Made by a program: the position numbers and the translations under genes | Part shown: in pieces, positions 1-7,595 of the stretch | How positions within the stretch are numbered: position 1 is the stretch's first letter | Layout: each line of letters starts with the position of its first letter | NCBI GenBank assembly: GCA_963753225.1 | Contig: CAVWBQ010000024.1 | Coordinates: 79,440 to 143,439 of the forward strand | Length of the DNA stretch: 64,000 bases | Reading direction: 5' to 3' | Origin: Palsa-504 sp963753225 | GTDB taxonomy: Bacteria; Actinomycetota; Actinomycetes; Streptosporangiales; Streptosporangiaceae | Notes under the pieces: model-generated | Database searches by the model: none | The model's input: only the letters and a program-made list of their open reading frames with translations | What the model was told of the DNA's origin: nothing

Positions 1-2805
1 CGGGGCCGCTCGCTGTAGCCGCTCCGCCGCGCCGTCGCGGTCGCCGCAGGCCAGCGCGGCCTCGGCCGCGTGCAGCAGCGTCTCGCCGCGCGGATAGGGC
101 TCGCCCAGGCCGTCCCACATGGCGGCCGCCTCATCCCAGGCCGCGAGCAACTCAGCCGCCCCGCCGGCAGCCGCCCCTCCAGCCGCCGCACCGGCAGCGA
201 GGCCAGCCTCTGCGTGACCACCGTCGGGGAAGCCGGCGATCAGGCGCGCGGCGTCCCCGTCGGCCGCCGCGAACGTCAGCGCAAAAGCCCGCTGCTCCTG
301 GCCGAACGTCTCCAGCTTCTCCGCCACCGTGCGCAGCCGATCCGCCACGCCCAGAGCCTCGTCCCTGAGCCGCTCGTCGCGCGAGGGCCCGGCCAGCCGG
401 GCGGCGGCCAGGACGGCGAAGGCGCCCGCGGTCACCACCGGCCAGGCGTAGCGCGGGCTGCTGCCGCCCAGCTCGAAGCGGTCCATGGCCTGCGACGCGG
501 CCGCGAGTCCGGCCGCCGGGCCATCTGCCGCCAGCGCGAGCAGGATCTCCAGCCGGGCCAGCGGGAGCTGGTGCTGATCCTCGTAGCGGACCGAACGCAA
601 CGCGCCCCGCGCCGTCATCACGCTCCGCGACGCGGCGTCCTTCTCACCCCGGGCCAGCAGGACGGAGCCGGTGATGACGTGCACCAGCGCCCGGTTCATC
701 GGTCCCGGTGCGAGGAAGTGGTCAAGGGCCGCGGCGGCAAGCGCCAGCGCTTCGTCCCAGCGGCCGAGTGCGAACAGCGGCTCGGCCTGGTTGACCGCGA
801 GCACGGCGCCCGAGGTGCGGGCCAGCAGCTGCGGGTCGGCGCCCGCGGTGGCACGCCGGGCCGCCTCGTGGGCGCGTTCGTGTTCCCCGGCCCCCTCGAG
901 CAGGTGGGACTCGCTGACCGCGGCGAGCAGCACCACGTCCTGGGCCCCCCGGCGCCCGGCCATGTCGCGGGCCTGCGTGATCAGCTCGAGCGGGCCGCTG
1001 TCCGGGGCGGCCTGCTGGCCGGGGTCGGCGTTGAACATGGCCAGCGTTAGCAGCGCGCTTGCCTCCTTGGCCTCGTCGCCGGCCTCGCGGGCCAGGGCGA
1101 GGGCCTCTTCGGCGTAGGACCACTCGATGGTGATCTTGGGCGGGCAGTGCGTGAGCGCGAGCAGGATGTCGATCCTGGTGGCCGCGGAGACGCCGGCGGG
1201 CACGTACTCCAGCGCCTCTTCCAGGTCCGTGGCGTAGTTCTTGCGGCCCAGCTTCATCTTGAAGTGGCTGCGGCGGATGAGCAGGTTCGCCACCCGGACA
1301 GGTTCGGCGGCCGGGTCGAGCTGACGCAGAGCCGAGGTCGACAGCGCGATCCCGCGCTCGAACTCCCCGGCGTCATGGGCGGCCGCCACCGCCTCCTCGA
1401 GCACGCGCACATGGTCCGCCTCGATCCGCTCGGCGGCGTCAGGCACCTGATCCCACAGCTCGAGCACGCGGGCCAGCAGGGAGAGCCGCTCGGCGGCCGC
1501 GACCGCCCGGCCCGCCTGAGCGGCCGCCCGCCAGGCGCCGATCAGCGCCCAGGGCGAGTCGTGCGCCGAGTGCCAGTGGTGCGCCATCTCGATGGCGGCC
1601 CGCCCGGGAGGAACCAGCCCCGGGTCGGCGTCGATGGCTTCGGCGAACCGGCTGTGCAGGCGGCCGTGCTCGCCTGGGAGCAGGTCATCGTGCACAGCCT
1701 CGCGGATCAGCTCGTGCCGGAACGCGTAGCCGTCACCGCTGGGGTGCAGCACGTTGGCGATCACCGCGGGCCGTATCGCCCTGGTCAGCGCCGCGTCGTC
1801 CAGGCCGCTCACCACCCTGAGCAGCGCGTGCCCGGTCGTGGAGCCGCCGGCGCTGGCCACCCGGAGCACCTCCTGGGTGTCCTCCGGCAGCCTGCGGACG
1901 CTCTCCAGCAGCAGGTCACGGAGCGACTCCGGCAGCTCGCGGCTCACCTCGCCGTCACAGCAGAGCAGCGCCTCGATGAACAGCGGGTTGCCCTCGGACC
2001 GGTGGTACAGCGCGTCGGCCAGGTCACCGGCCGGCTCGCGGCCCAGGATGCGCGTGGCCAGCTCGCTGGTGTCCTGCCGGGTCAGCCGCTGCACCTCGAG
2101 ACGCTCGACCCATCCGATGCGGTCCAGCGAGGCCAGCAGCGGGCGCAGCGGATGGGTGCGGTGCAGTTCGTCGGAGCGGTACGTGACCACGATCAGCAGC
2201 CCGCTGAGCGACCGCTGGTTCCCGATCAGGAACATCAGCAGGTCCCGGCTCGACCGGTCGGCCCAGTGCGCGTCCTCGATCACCAGCACCACCGGCGAGT
2301 GCCTGGCCAGGTGCTCGAGCGCCCTGAGCACCTCCTCGAACAGCCGCGCCCTGGCCTCGGCCGGGTCGCCGCCGGTGTCTGGCTCGCCGAGCTCGGGCAG
2401 CAACCGGGCCAGCCCCCGCGTGGTCCGGCCGGGCAGCATCGAGGCCACCGCGTCTGCGCCCATCTCGTGCACCAGGTCGCGCAGCACCGCGGTGAACGGC
2501 GCGAACGGCAGCCCGTCGGTCCCCAGTTCCAGGCAACCTCCGGTCAGCACCCGGGCACCCGCCGACGCGGCGGTCCTGCCGAAGTCGCTGACCAGCCTGG
2601 ACTTGCCTACGCCCGCCTCACCGCCCAGCAGCACGGCAGACGGACCGCCCTGGCGCACGCTGACGAAAGCGGCTTCCAGGGCGGCCATCGGCTCGGCCCG
2701 TCCGACCAGGACGGGGCTGGACGCTCGCCCGCTCATCTCTGGAATCAGCATTCCACAAGGGGCTGACATTCCGGAAAGTTCGCGCGCGATGGTGCGGGCA
2801 GTCAT
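1..2805 (-). CDS. LuxR-type AAA ATPase transcriptional regulator, partial
   Basis: Read right to left, the frame stays open from ATG 2805 to the window edge (over 930 residues), so the C-terminus lies outside. A Walker A motif (GGEAGVGKS) comes about 55 residues after the start and a Walker B (VVLVIEDAHWAD) about 100 residues later. A long helical, TPR-like region follows. This is the layout of large LuxR/MalT-like ATP-dependent regulators, whose LuxR helix-turn-helix sits at the extreme C-terminus and would be off the window. Alternative in-frame starts are ATG 2769 and 2736. The 2805 start lies 7 bp after the stop of the small upstream gene, which suggests translational coupling. The inducer and targets cannot be inferred. 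Confidence 0.85.
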   Translation of the reverse strand, partial: MTARTIARELSGMSAPCGMLIPEMSGRASSPVLVGRAEPMAALEAAFVSVRQGGPSAVLLGGEAGVGKSRLVSDFGRTAASAGARVLTGGCLELGTDGLPFAPFTAVLRDLVHEMGADAVASMLPGRTTRGLARLLPELGEPDTGGDPAEARARLFEEVLRALEHLARHSPVVLVIEDAHWADRSSRDLLMFLIGNQRSLSGLLIVVTYRSDELHRTHPLRPLLASLDRIGWVERLEVQRLTRQDTSELATRILGREPAGDLADALYHRSEGNPLFIEALLCCDGEVSRELPESLRDLLLESVRRLPEDTQEVLRVASAGGSTTGHALLRVVSGLDDAALTRAIRPAVIANVLHPSGDGYAFRHELIREAVHDDLLPGEHGRLHSRFAEAIDADPGLVPPGRAAIEMAHHWHSAHDSPWALIGAWRAAAQAGRAVAAAERLSLLARVLELWDQVPDAAERIEADHVRVLEEAVAAAHDAGEFERGIALSTSALRQLDPAAEPVRVANLLIRRSHFKMKLGRKNYATDLEEALEYVPAGVSAATRIDILLALTHCPPKITIEWSYAEEALALAREAGDEAKEASALLTLAMFNADPGQQAAPDSGPLELITQARDMAGRRGAQDVVLLAAVSESHLLEGAGEHERAHEAARRATAGADPQLLARTSGAVLAVNQAEPLFALGRWDEALALAAAALDHFLAPGPMNRALVHVITGSVLLARGEKDAASRSVMTARGALRSVRYEDQHQLPLARLEILLALAADGPAAGLAAASQAMDRFELGGSSPRYAWPVVTAGAFAVLAAARLAGPSRDERLRDEALGVADRLRTVAEKLETFGQEQRAFALTFAAADGDAARLIAGFPDGGHAEAGLAAGAAAGGAAAGGAAELLAAWDEAAAMWDGLGEPYPRGETLLHAAEAALACGDRDGAAERLQRAAP

Positions 2806-2812
2806 GAGCGTG

Positions 2813-3055
2813 TCAGGCGGCGTGACCGGCGGGCGCCTGGCCCGCCTCGCTGGCCACCTGGCTGACGGCCCGGCCCGTGTGGAACGATCCGTCTACGTAG
2901 TCGGGAATGGCGGGGACGACGAAATCGTCGTCCGGCAGGTCACGCCCGTGCCGGCGGCTCCGGATCGCCGTCCGGACGAGCCTGGCCCGTTGCGCCCGCT
3001 CCCGCAGTTCGCGCCCACGCTGGTCGTTTATCTGACGGAGAATCTCGGGATGCAT
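2813..3055 (-). CDS. small charged hypothetical protein upstream of the LuxR regulator
   Basis: An 80-residue protein starts at ATG 3055 behind a very strong ribosome site (AAGGAGG, 5 nt before the start). The N-terminal half is basic and helical (MHPEILRQINDQRGRELRER) and the C-terminal half is acidic to neutral. It has no signal peptide or membrane segment. The MHPE(I/L)L opening followed by an Arg-rich helix resembles the 63-residue protein at 35386-35577, so both may belong to one family of short actinobacterial proteins with no known function. It ends 7 bp before the ATPase regulator, so the two are probably co-transcribed. Confidence 0.7.
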   Translation of the reverse strand: MHPEILRQINDQRGRELRERAQRARLVRTAIRSRRHGRDLPDDDFVVPAIPDYVDGSFHTGRAVSQVASEAGQAPAGHAA

Positions 3056-3165
3056 GGTTCCTCCTTGGCCCCCGGGAGAACCTTCTGGTTCCCCACATCC
3101 TCAAGATTCGCCGTAAGGCCCCACCCTCGGCATCGGGCGAATGCCTTATCTTCCTCGCCCATATC

Positions 3166-3214
3166 GGCTTAGGGTCCCGCTAAGCCTCCCCGGCGGCGGC
3201 CTAAGACGTCTTAG
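3166..3214. promoter_or_regulatory. two CTTAG/CTAAG palindromes between divergent genes
   Basis: The region between the small gene (minus) and the haemoglobin gene (plus) holds GGCTTAG-N7-CTAAGCC (3166-3186) and the perfect 14-bp palindrome CTAAGACGTCTTAG (3201-3214). The half-sites are shared (CTTAG/CTAAG), which suggests a dimeric regulator bound at two sites. Which regulator binds is not known. Confidence 0.4.
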
Positions 3215-3294
3215 CCCAGGTCAGAGGGGGTAAAGATGGGATCCGAACGGGCCGGTGTATCCGCCCCGGCGCCCGGGCATGCCATCCTTAGGGC

Positions 3295-3828
3295 GTGGCA
3301 ACGGTGTATGAGGCCGCGGGCGGTATCGGCGGCTTGCGGCGGCTGGCGCAGGCGTGGCACGCCCGGGTGATGGCGGATGACGAGGTGAGCCATGCGTTCA
3401 GCCATGGCTACCGCCCGGACCATTCCGAGCGGCTGGCGGCGTACTGGGCGGAGGCGCTCGGCGGGCCGCCCATGTACTCGCGCGCGTACGGCGACGAGAC
3501 CTCGGTGGTGCGGATACACAGCGGCAACGGCGCGCACGAGGAGATGGACCGGCGGGCGATCGCCTGCTTCGACCAGGCACTGGCCGACACAGGGCTGGCC
3601 GACACAGGGCTGGCCGACCAGGCACTGGCCGATACAGGGCTGGCCGACACAGGGCTGGCCGACACAGGGCCAACAGGAGATGGGCGGCTCCGGCAGGTGC
3701 TGCACGACTACTTCGCCTGGGCGACCACCACGACGATGGCCCGCTACCACCGGTCCGCGGACGACGTGCCGGACGGCCTGCGCATCCCGCGCTGGTCCTG
3801 GGACGGGCGCCAGCCGGACCCGGAGTGA
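3295..3828 (+). CDS. truncated haemoglobin (group II type) with repeat insertion
   Basis: This 177-residue globin starts at GTG 3295. Its N-terminal part matches truncated haemoglobins: helix A/B region (VYEAAGGIGGLRRLAQAWH), the YWAEALGGPPMYS segment, and a His at residue 75 in VVRIHSGNGAH that fits the proximal haem ligand. The family usually has 120-150 residues. The excess is a run of about 30 residues (about 96-125) made of LADTG/LADQA pentapeptides, placed just before the last helix (LRQVLHDYFAWAT). The family binds O2/NO or acts in oxidative-stress defence. The repeat does not interrupt the frame, so the protein may fold with a loop, but this is not shown. Confidence 0.8.
   Translation: MATVYEAAGGIGGLRRLAQAWHARVMADDEVSHAFSHGYRPDHSERLAAYWAEALGGPPMYSRAYGDETSVVRIHSGNGAHEEMDRRAIACFDQALADTGLADTGLADQALADTGLADTGLADTGPTGDGRLRQVLHDYFAWATTTTMARYHRSADDVPDGLRIPRWSWDGRQPDPE
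3580..3669 (+). repeat. six 15-bp tandem repeats inside the globin gene
   Basis: Six consecutive copies of CTGGCCGACACAGGG or close variants start at 3580, 3595, 3610, 3625, 3640 and 3655. The third copy reads CTGGCCGACCAGGCA. The period is exactly five codons, so the frame is kept. Confidence 0.95.
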
Positions 3829-3866
3829 CCTAGCTCACCAGCGCTTCCCGAGCTGAGTGACCTGGG

Positions 3867-4646
3867 TCACCAGCCGGTCAGGGTGAGGTCGAAGCTGTAC
3901 CGCGACGCCCGGTAGACGTGGTGGCCCTGCTCCACCGCCCGCCCCTGCTCGTCATACGCCGAACGCTCCATGGTCAGCAGCGATGCCCCCTTGCGCTCGC
4001 CCAGCGCGCGGGCCTCGGCCGCGGTCGCGGCCCGTGCCCCGATGGACTGCTTGGCGATCCGCATGCTGATGCTGTTCGCGCGGAACAGGTTGTAGAGCCC
4101 CTGCGCCTGCAGGTCCGCCGCGGACAGCCGCATCAGGTGCTCGGGGACGTGGTTGCGCATCAGCGCCAGCGGCTCGGCGTCGGCGTAGCGCAGCCGCTCG
4201 AAGACGTACACCGGCGTCCCGGCCGCGAGGCCGAGCTTGGCCGCGAGCGCGTCCGGCGCCGGCTCGACGCGGAAGCTGACCACCCTGGTGGACGGGTCCC
4301 GGCCGGTCTTGGCCAGGTCGTCGTAGAGGCTGGTCAGCTCCACCTCGCGGGTGACCTTGGCGTGTACGACCTGGGTCCCGATCCCGCGCTTGCGCACCAG
4401 CAGCCCGCGGCCCACGAGGTACTCGATCGCCCGGCGCATGGTCGGCTTTGACAGGCCGAGCTGACCCGCCAGGTCGGCCTCGTTGTCGAGCCGGGTCCCC
4501 ATCGGCAGCTCGCCGGACTCGATCATCTGCTCCAGGTGCCGCGCCACCTGGAAGTAGAGCGGGACCGGGCTGTTCCGGTCGACCCGGATGGGCAAGGCGG
4601 TGCGGCTCACGGACAACTCGCAGGGTCGATTCGGTAACGATCCCAT
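3867..4646 (-). CDS. GntR family (HutC/UTRA) regulator of the inositol operon
   Basis: A 259-residue protein. The N-terminal winged helix (PLYFQVARHLEQMIESGELP through GLSKPTMRRAIEYLVGRGLL, about residues 28-90) is a GntR DNA-binding domain. The C-terminal half (about 110-255, with TPVYVFERLRYADAEPLALM and LLTMERSAYDEQGRAVEQGH) is a UTRA effector domain, the HutC subfamily. It is divergent from iolC with 133 bp between, the usual position of a repressor controlling the adjacent catabolic operon. It is inferred to be released by an inositol metabolite. ATG 4646 is used; the start could be a few codons later. Confidence 0.88.
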   Translation of the reverse strand: MGSLPNRPCELSVSRTALPIRVDRNSPVPLYFQVARHLEQMIESGELPMGTRLDNEADLAGQLGLSKPTMRRAIEYLVGRGLLVRKRGIGTQVVHAKVTREVELTSLYDDLAKTGRDPSTRVVSFRVEPAPDALAAKLGLAAGTPVYVFERLRYADAEPLALMRNHVPEHLMRLSAADLQAQGLYNLFRANSISMRIAKQSIGARAATAAEARALGERKGASLLTMERSAYDEQGRAVEQGHHVYRASRYSFDLTLTGW

Positions 4647-4779
4647 TATGGCCCAAGGTCACCCAGTTGCTAGCAGATCAAGACGTAAATATGTTAAGAC
4701 ATACTCTTGACCTGACTGAAACCCGGGCGTAAAAACATAGACATATGGCGCCTGCTGGTGCCCCTTAAGCGAGCGAGAC
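4647..4779 (+). promoter_or_regulatory. divergent GntR/iol control region with candidate promoter and operator
   Basis: This AT-rich island contrasts with its surroundings. A candidate promoter toward iolC has -35 TTGACC (4707-4712), a 17-bp spacer and -10 TAAAAA (4730-4735). Just upstream, ATGTTAAGACAT (4691-4702) has ATGT/ACAT half-sites around four bases, a plausible GntR dimer site. A related ACATAGACAT follows at about 4735-4744, downstream of the -10. Binding is inferred from position only. Confidence 0.45.
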
Positions 4780-5841
4780 ATGGCGAGCGAGAGACAGGGC
4801 ATGACCGCATTCGAGGTGCTCACCATGGGCCGGATCGGCGTGGACCTGTATCCGCAGCAGGTCGGCGTGGGCCTGGACGAAGTGGAGAGCTTCGGCAAGT
4901 ACCTGGGCGGCAGCGCGTCCAACGTCGCGGTGGCCGCGGCCAGGTACGGCAGGCGTTCGGCCGTCATCACCCGCACCGGGGAGGATCCGTTCGGCACCTT
5001 CCTGCACAAGGCGCTGCGCGGCTACGGCGTCGATGACCGCTACGTCACCGGAGTCAAGCACCTGCCCACGCCGGTGACGTTCTGCGAGATCTTCCCGCCG
5101 GACGACTTTCCGCTCTACTTCTACCGCCTGCCCAAGGCGCCGGACCTGGAGATCCACGCCGGGGAACTGGACCTGGACGCCATCCGCGCGGCGGGGGTGT
5201 TCTGGGTGACGGTCACCGGCCTGTCCGAGGAGCCGAGCCGCACCGCGACGCTGGCCGCCGTGGCGGCGCGCGGCCGGCGCGACGTCACCGTCCTCGACCT
5301 GGACTACCGGCCGATGTTCTGGTCGTCGCGAGAGGAGGCCAGGCGCTGGGTGCAGCAGGCCCTGCCGCACGTGACCGTGGCCGTGGGCAACCTCGATGAG
5401 TGCGAGACCGCGGTGGGGGAGCGCGAGCCGCTGGCCGCGGCGCGGGCCCTGCACGGGTTCGGCGTCAAGCTCGCCGTAGTCAAGCAGGGCCCCAAGGGCG
5501 TCCTGGCCAGCGACGCAAGGGGGGTCTGGGGGGATGGGTCCCCCCAGGAGCAGGGGGGGTCTGGGGGGGATCGTTCCCCCCGGATCAGCACCGTGCCACC
5601 GGTGCCGGTTAACGTCCTGAACGGGCTCGGCGCCGGCGACGCGTTCGGCGGGGCGCTGTGCCACGGGCTGCTGGCCGGGTGGGACATCGAGCGGGTGATG
5701 CGTTTCGCGAACGCCGCCGGGGCCATCGTGGCGTCGCGGCTCGCCTGCTCGGACGCCATGCCGACGGCGGCCGAGGTGGACGGCCTCCTGGCTGGAGAAC
5801 CAAAGGCGACCGGGGGACCACGGGAGGCTACCAGTGCGTGA
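4780..5841 (+). CDS. iolC: 5-dehydro-2-deoxygluconokinase
   Basis: A PfkB-family sugar kinase of 353 residues that phosphorylates 5-dehydro-2-deoxygluconate in myo-inositol breakdown. The N-terminus (VLTMGRIGVDLYPQQVGVGL) is typical of IolC, followed by the GGSASNVAVAAARYG substrate-binding stretch. The C-terminal NGLGAGDAFGGALCHG holds the anion-hole and catalytic Asp of PfkB kinases. An unusual 20-plus residue stretch rich in Gly/Ser/Pro (5516-5585) separates VLASDA from ISTVPPVPV, where relatives have a short loop. The start may be ATG 4801 instead of 4780. It is the first gene of the operon and overlaps the next gene by 8 bp. Confidence 0.92.
   Translation: MASERQGMTAFEVLTMGRIGVDLYPQQVGVGLDEVESFGKYLGGSASNVAVAAARYGRRSAVITRTGEDPFGTFLHKALRGYGVDDRYVTGVKHLPTPVTFCEIFPPDDFPLYFYRLPKAPDLEIHAGELDLDAIRAAGVFWVTVTGLSEEPSRTATLAAVAARGRRDVTVLDLDYRPMFWSSREEARRWVQQALPHVTVAVGNLDECETAVGEREPLAAARALHGFGVKLAVVKQGPKGVLASDARGVWGDGSPQEQGGSGGDRSPRISTVPPVPVNVLNGLGAGDAFGGALCHGLLAGWDIERVMRFANAAGAIVASRLACSDAMPTAAEVDGLLAGEPKATGGPREATSA
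5516..5585 (+). repeat. G/C-run palindromic repeat inserted in iolC
   Basis: Two imperfect copies of a unit made of a G6-7 run, TCT, a G6-7 run, GAT and a C6 run lie at about 5518-5546 and 5553-5581. Each copy can fold (G6 against C6). The insertion is about 69 bp, a multiple of three, and keeps the kinase frame. Confidence 0.85.
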
Positions 5842-6712
5842 CCAGCTCAAGGCCATACTGGAGGCGCGCACGCGCCGTCCGCAGGCCATCGCCGAGGCCG
5901 CCGCCCGGCGCAGGCGCCGGGAATCCCTGCTCGGCGCGGACGACCAGGTCTTCATCATCGCCGCCGACCACCCGGCGCGCGGCGCGCTGCGGGCCGGGGA
6001 CCGGCCGATGGCCATGTCCGACCGGGCCGACCTGCTCGAGCGGATGTCGCTCGCGCTGTCCAGGCCCGGCGTGGACGGCGTGCTCGGCACCGCCGACATC
6101 ATCGAGGACCTGCTGCTGCTCGGCGCGCTCGATGACAAGGTGGTCATCGGCTCGATGAACCGCGGCGGCCTGGCCGGGACGGCCTTCGAGATGGACGACC
6201 GGTTCACCGGGTATGACGCGGACAGCATCGCCCGGATGGGGTTCGACGGCGGCAAGATGCTATTCCGCATCGACCCCGAGGATCCCGCCACCGTCGTGAC
6301 CATGGAGGCCTGCGCCAGGGCGGTCAGCGACCTCGCCTCGCACGCCCTGATGGCGATGGTCGAGCCGTTCATATCGCACCGGGTGGACGGCAGGGTCCGC
6401 AACGACCTGTCGCCAGAGGCGGTGATCCGCTCCATCACGGTGGCGGCCGGGCTGGGCACCACGTCGGCCTACACGTGGCTGAAGCTGCCGGTGGTGGAGG
6501 ACATGGAACGGGTCCTGGCCGCCTCGACGCTGCCGGTCCTGCTCCTCGGCGGCGAGGTCAGCGCCGACCAGGACGCCGCCTACGAGCGCTGGCGCAAGGC
6601 GCTGCTGATTCCCTCCGTGCACGGGCTCGTCATCGGCCGGTCGCTGCTCTTCCCGCCCGACGACGACGTGGCCAGCGCGGTGGACACGGTGCTGTCCATG
6701 GTGCGGGGGTGA
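5834..6712 (+). CDS. Cgl0159-type (beta/alpha)8 aldolase, probable 2-deoxy-5-keto-gluconate-6-P aldolase
   Basis: A 292-residue TIM-barrel protein of the DeoC/LacD aldolase group. IIAADHPARGAL near residue 45, the MLFRIDPEDPAT strand and the C-terminal LLLGGEVSADQ and GLVIGRSLLFP segments match the actinobacterial Cgl0159-like proteins found next to iolC. By position it should cleave 2-deoxy-5-keto-gluconate 6-phosphate to DHAP and malonic semialdehyde, the step done by IolJ in Bacillus. The substrate is inferred from context. It starts at GTG 5834 inside the end of iolC, so translation is coupled. Confidence 0.82.
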   Translation: MRDQLKAILEARTRRPQAIAEAAARRRRRESLLGADDQVFIIAADHPARGALRAGDRPMAMSDRADLLERMSLALSRPGVDGVLGTADIIEDLLLLGALDDKVVIGSMNRGGLAGTAFEMDDRFTGYDADSIARMGFDGGKMLFRIDPEDPATVVTMEACARAVSDLASHALMAMVEPFISHRVDGRVRNDLSPEAVIRSITVAAGLGTTSAYTWLKLPVVEDMERVLAASTLPVLLLGGEVSADQDAAYERWRKALLIPSVHGLVIGRSLLFPPDDDVASAVDTVLSMVRG

Positions 6713-6716
6713 GAGA

Positions 6717-7595
6717 TTGGACGACAAGCTCTACCTGAGGCAGGGAACCAGCCAAGCAGGCGCCTTCTCCCTCGTGGTGACCCCCGAACAGGCCGGCTGG
6801 ACCTACTGCGGCCTCAAAGTGCTGACGCTGCCGCCCGGCGGGACGCACACCTGGGCCACCGGCGAGGACGAGATCCTGGTCCTTCCGCTGTCCGGAGCGG
6901 CCACCGTGACGTGCGACGACACGACCTTCACGCTGCGGGGCAGGCACAGCGTCTTCTCCAGGGTCAGCGATTTCTGCTACGCGCCGCGCGACGCTGCCGT
7001 GACCGTGACGAGCCAGGACGGCGGGGCGTTCGCCATCCCGGCCGCCCGCTGCACGCGCCGGCTCGTCCCGCGGTATGGTCCCGCCGAGGACGTGCCGGTG
7101 GAGTTGCGCGGGGCCGGCCAGGCCAGCCGCCAGGTCAACAACTTCTGCTCGCCCGGGGCGTTCGACTGCGACAAGCTCATCGCGGTCGAGGTGCTCACCC
7201 CCGGCGGGAACTGGTCCTCCTACCCGCCGCACAAGCACGACGAGACGCGCGAGGACGAGGCCGAACTCGAGGAGATCTACTACTTCGAGACCGAGGGCCT
7301 CGCCTACCAGCGGGTCTACGGCACGCCCGCCCGCCCGATCGACGTGCTGGCCGAGGTGAGCACGGGCGACGTGATCCTGATCCCGCACGGCTGGCACGGG
7401 CCGTCGATCGCGGGGCCCGGCTACGCCCTGTACTACCTCAACGTGATGGCGGGCCCGGAACCCGAACGCTCCTGGCGTTTCTGCGACGACCCGGCCCACG
7501 CCTGGATCCGCGGCACCTGGGCGGACCAGCCGATGGATCCCCGCCTGCCCCTTACTTCAGCCACAGAGACGTCAGTAACGGAGAAAGACCGATGA
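6717..7595 (+). CDS. iolB: 5-deoxy-glucuronate isomerase
   Basis: A 292-residue bicupin that isomerises 5-deoxy-glucuronate to 5-dehydro-2-deoxygluconate. Diagnostic parts are the first cupin (AGWTYCGLKVLTLPPGGTHTW) and the second with its metal site (NWSSYPPHKHDETREDEAEL, ELEEIYYFETEGLAYQRVY), then VILIPHGWHGPSIAGPGY. The start is TTG 6717, 4 bp after the previous stop and behind GGGGGTGAG. The stop overlaps the iolD start as ATGA. Confidence 0.93.
   Translation: MDDKLYLRQGTSQAGAFSLVVTPEQAGWTYCGLKVLTLPPGGTHTWATGEDEILVLPLSGAATVTCDDTTFTLRGRHSVFSRVSDFCYAPRDAAVTVTSQDGGAFAIPAARCTRRLVPRYGPAEDVPVELRGAGQASRQVNNFCSPGAFDCDKLIAVEVLTPGGNWSSYPPHKHDETREDEAELEEIYYFETEGLAYQRVYGTPARPIDVLAEVSTGDVILIPHGWHGPSIAGPGYALYYLNVMAGPEPERSWRFCDDPAHAWIRGTWADQPMDPRLPLTSATETSVTEKDR

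Noticed and set aside
4765..6462. Long minus-strand frame opposite iolC and the aldolase
   Set aside because: The plus strand encodes two well-matched enzymes; the antisense product has no domain and Arg/Pro/Ala-rich composition.
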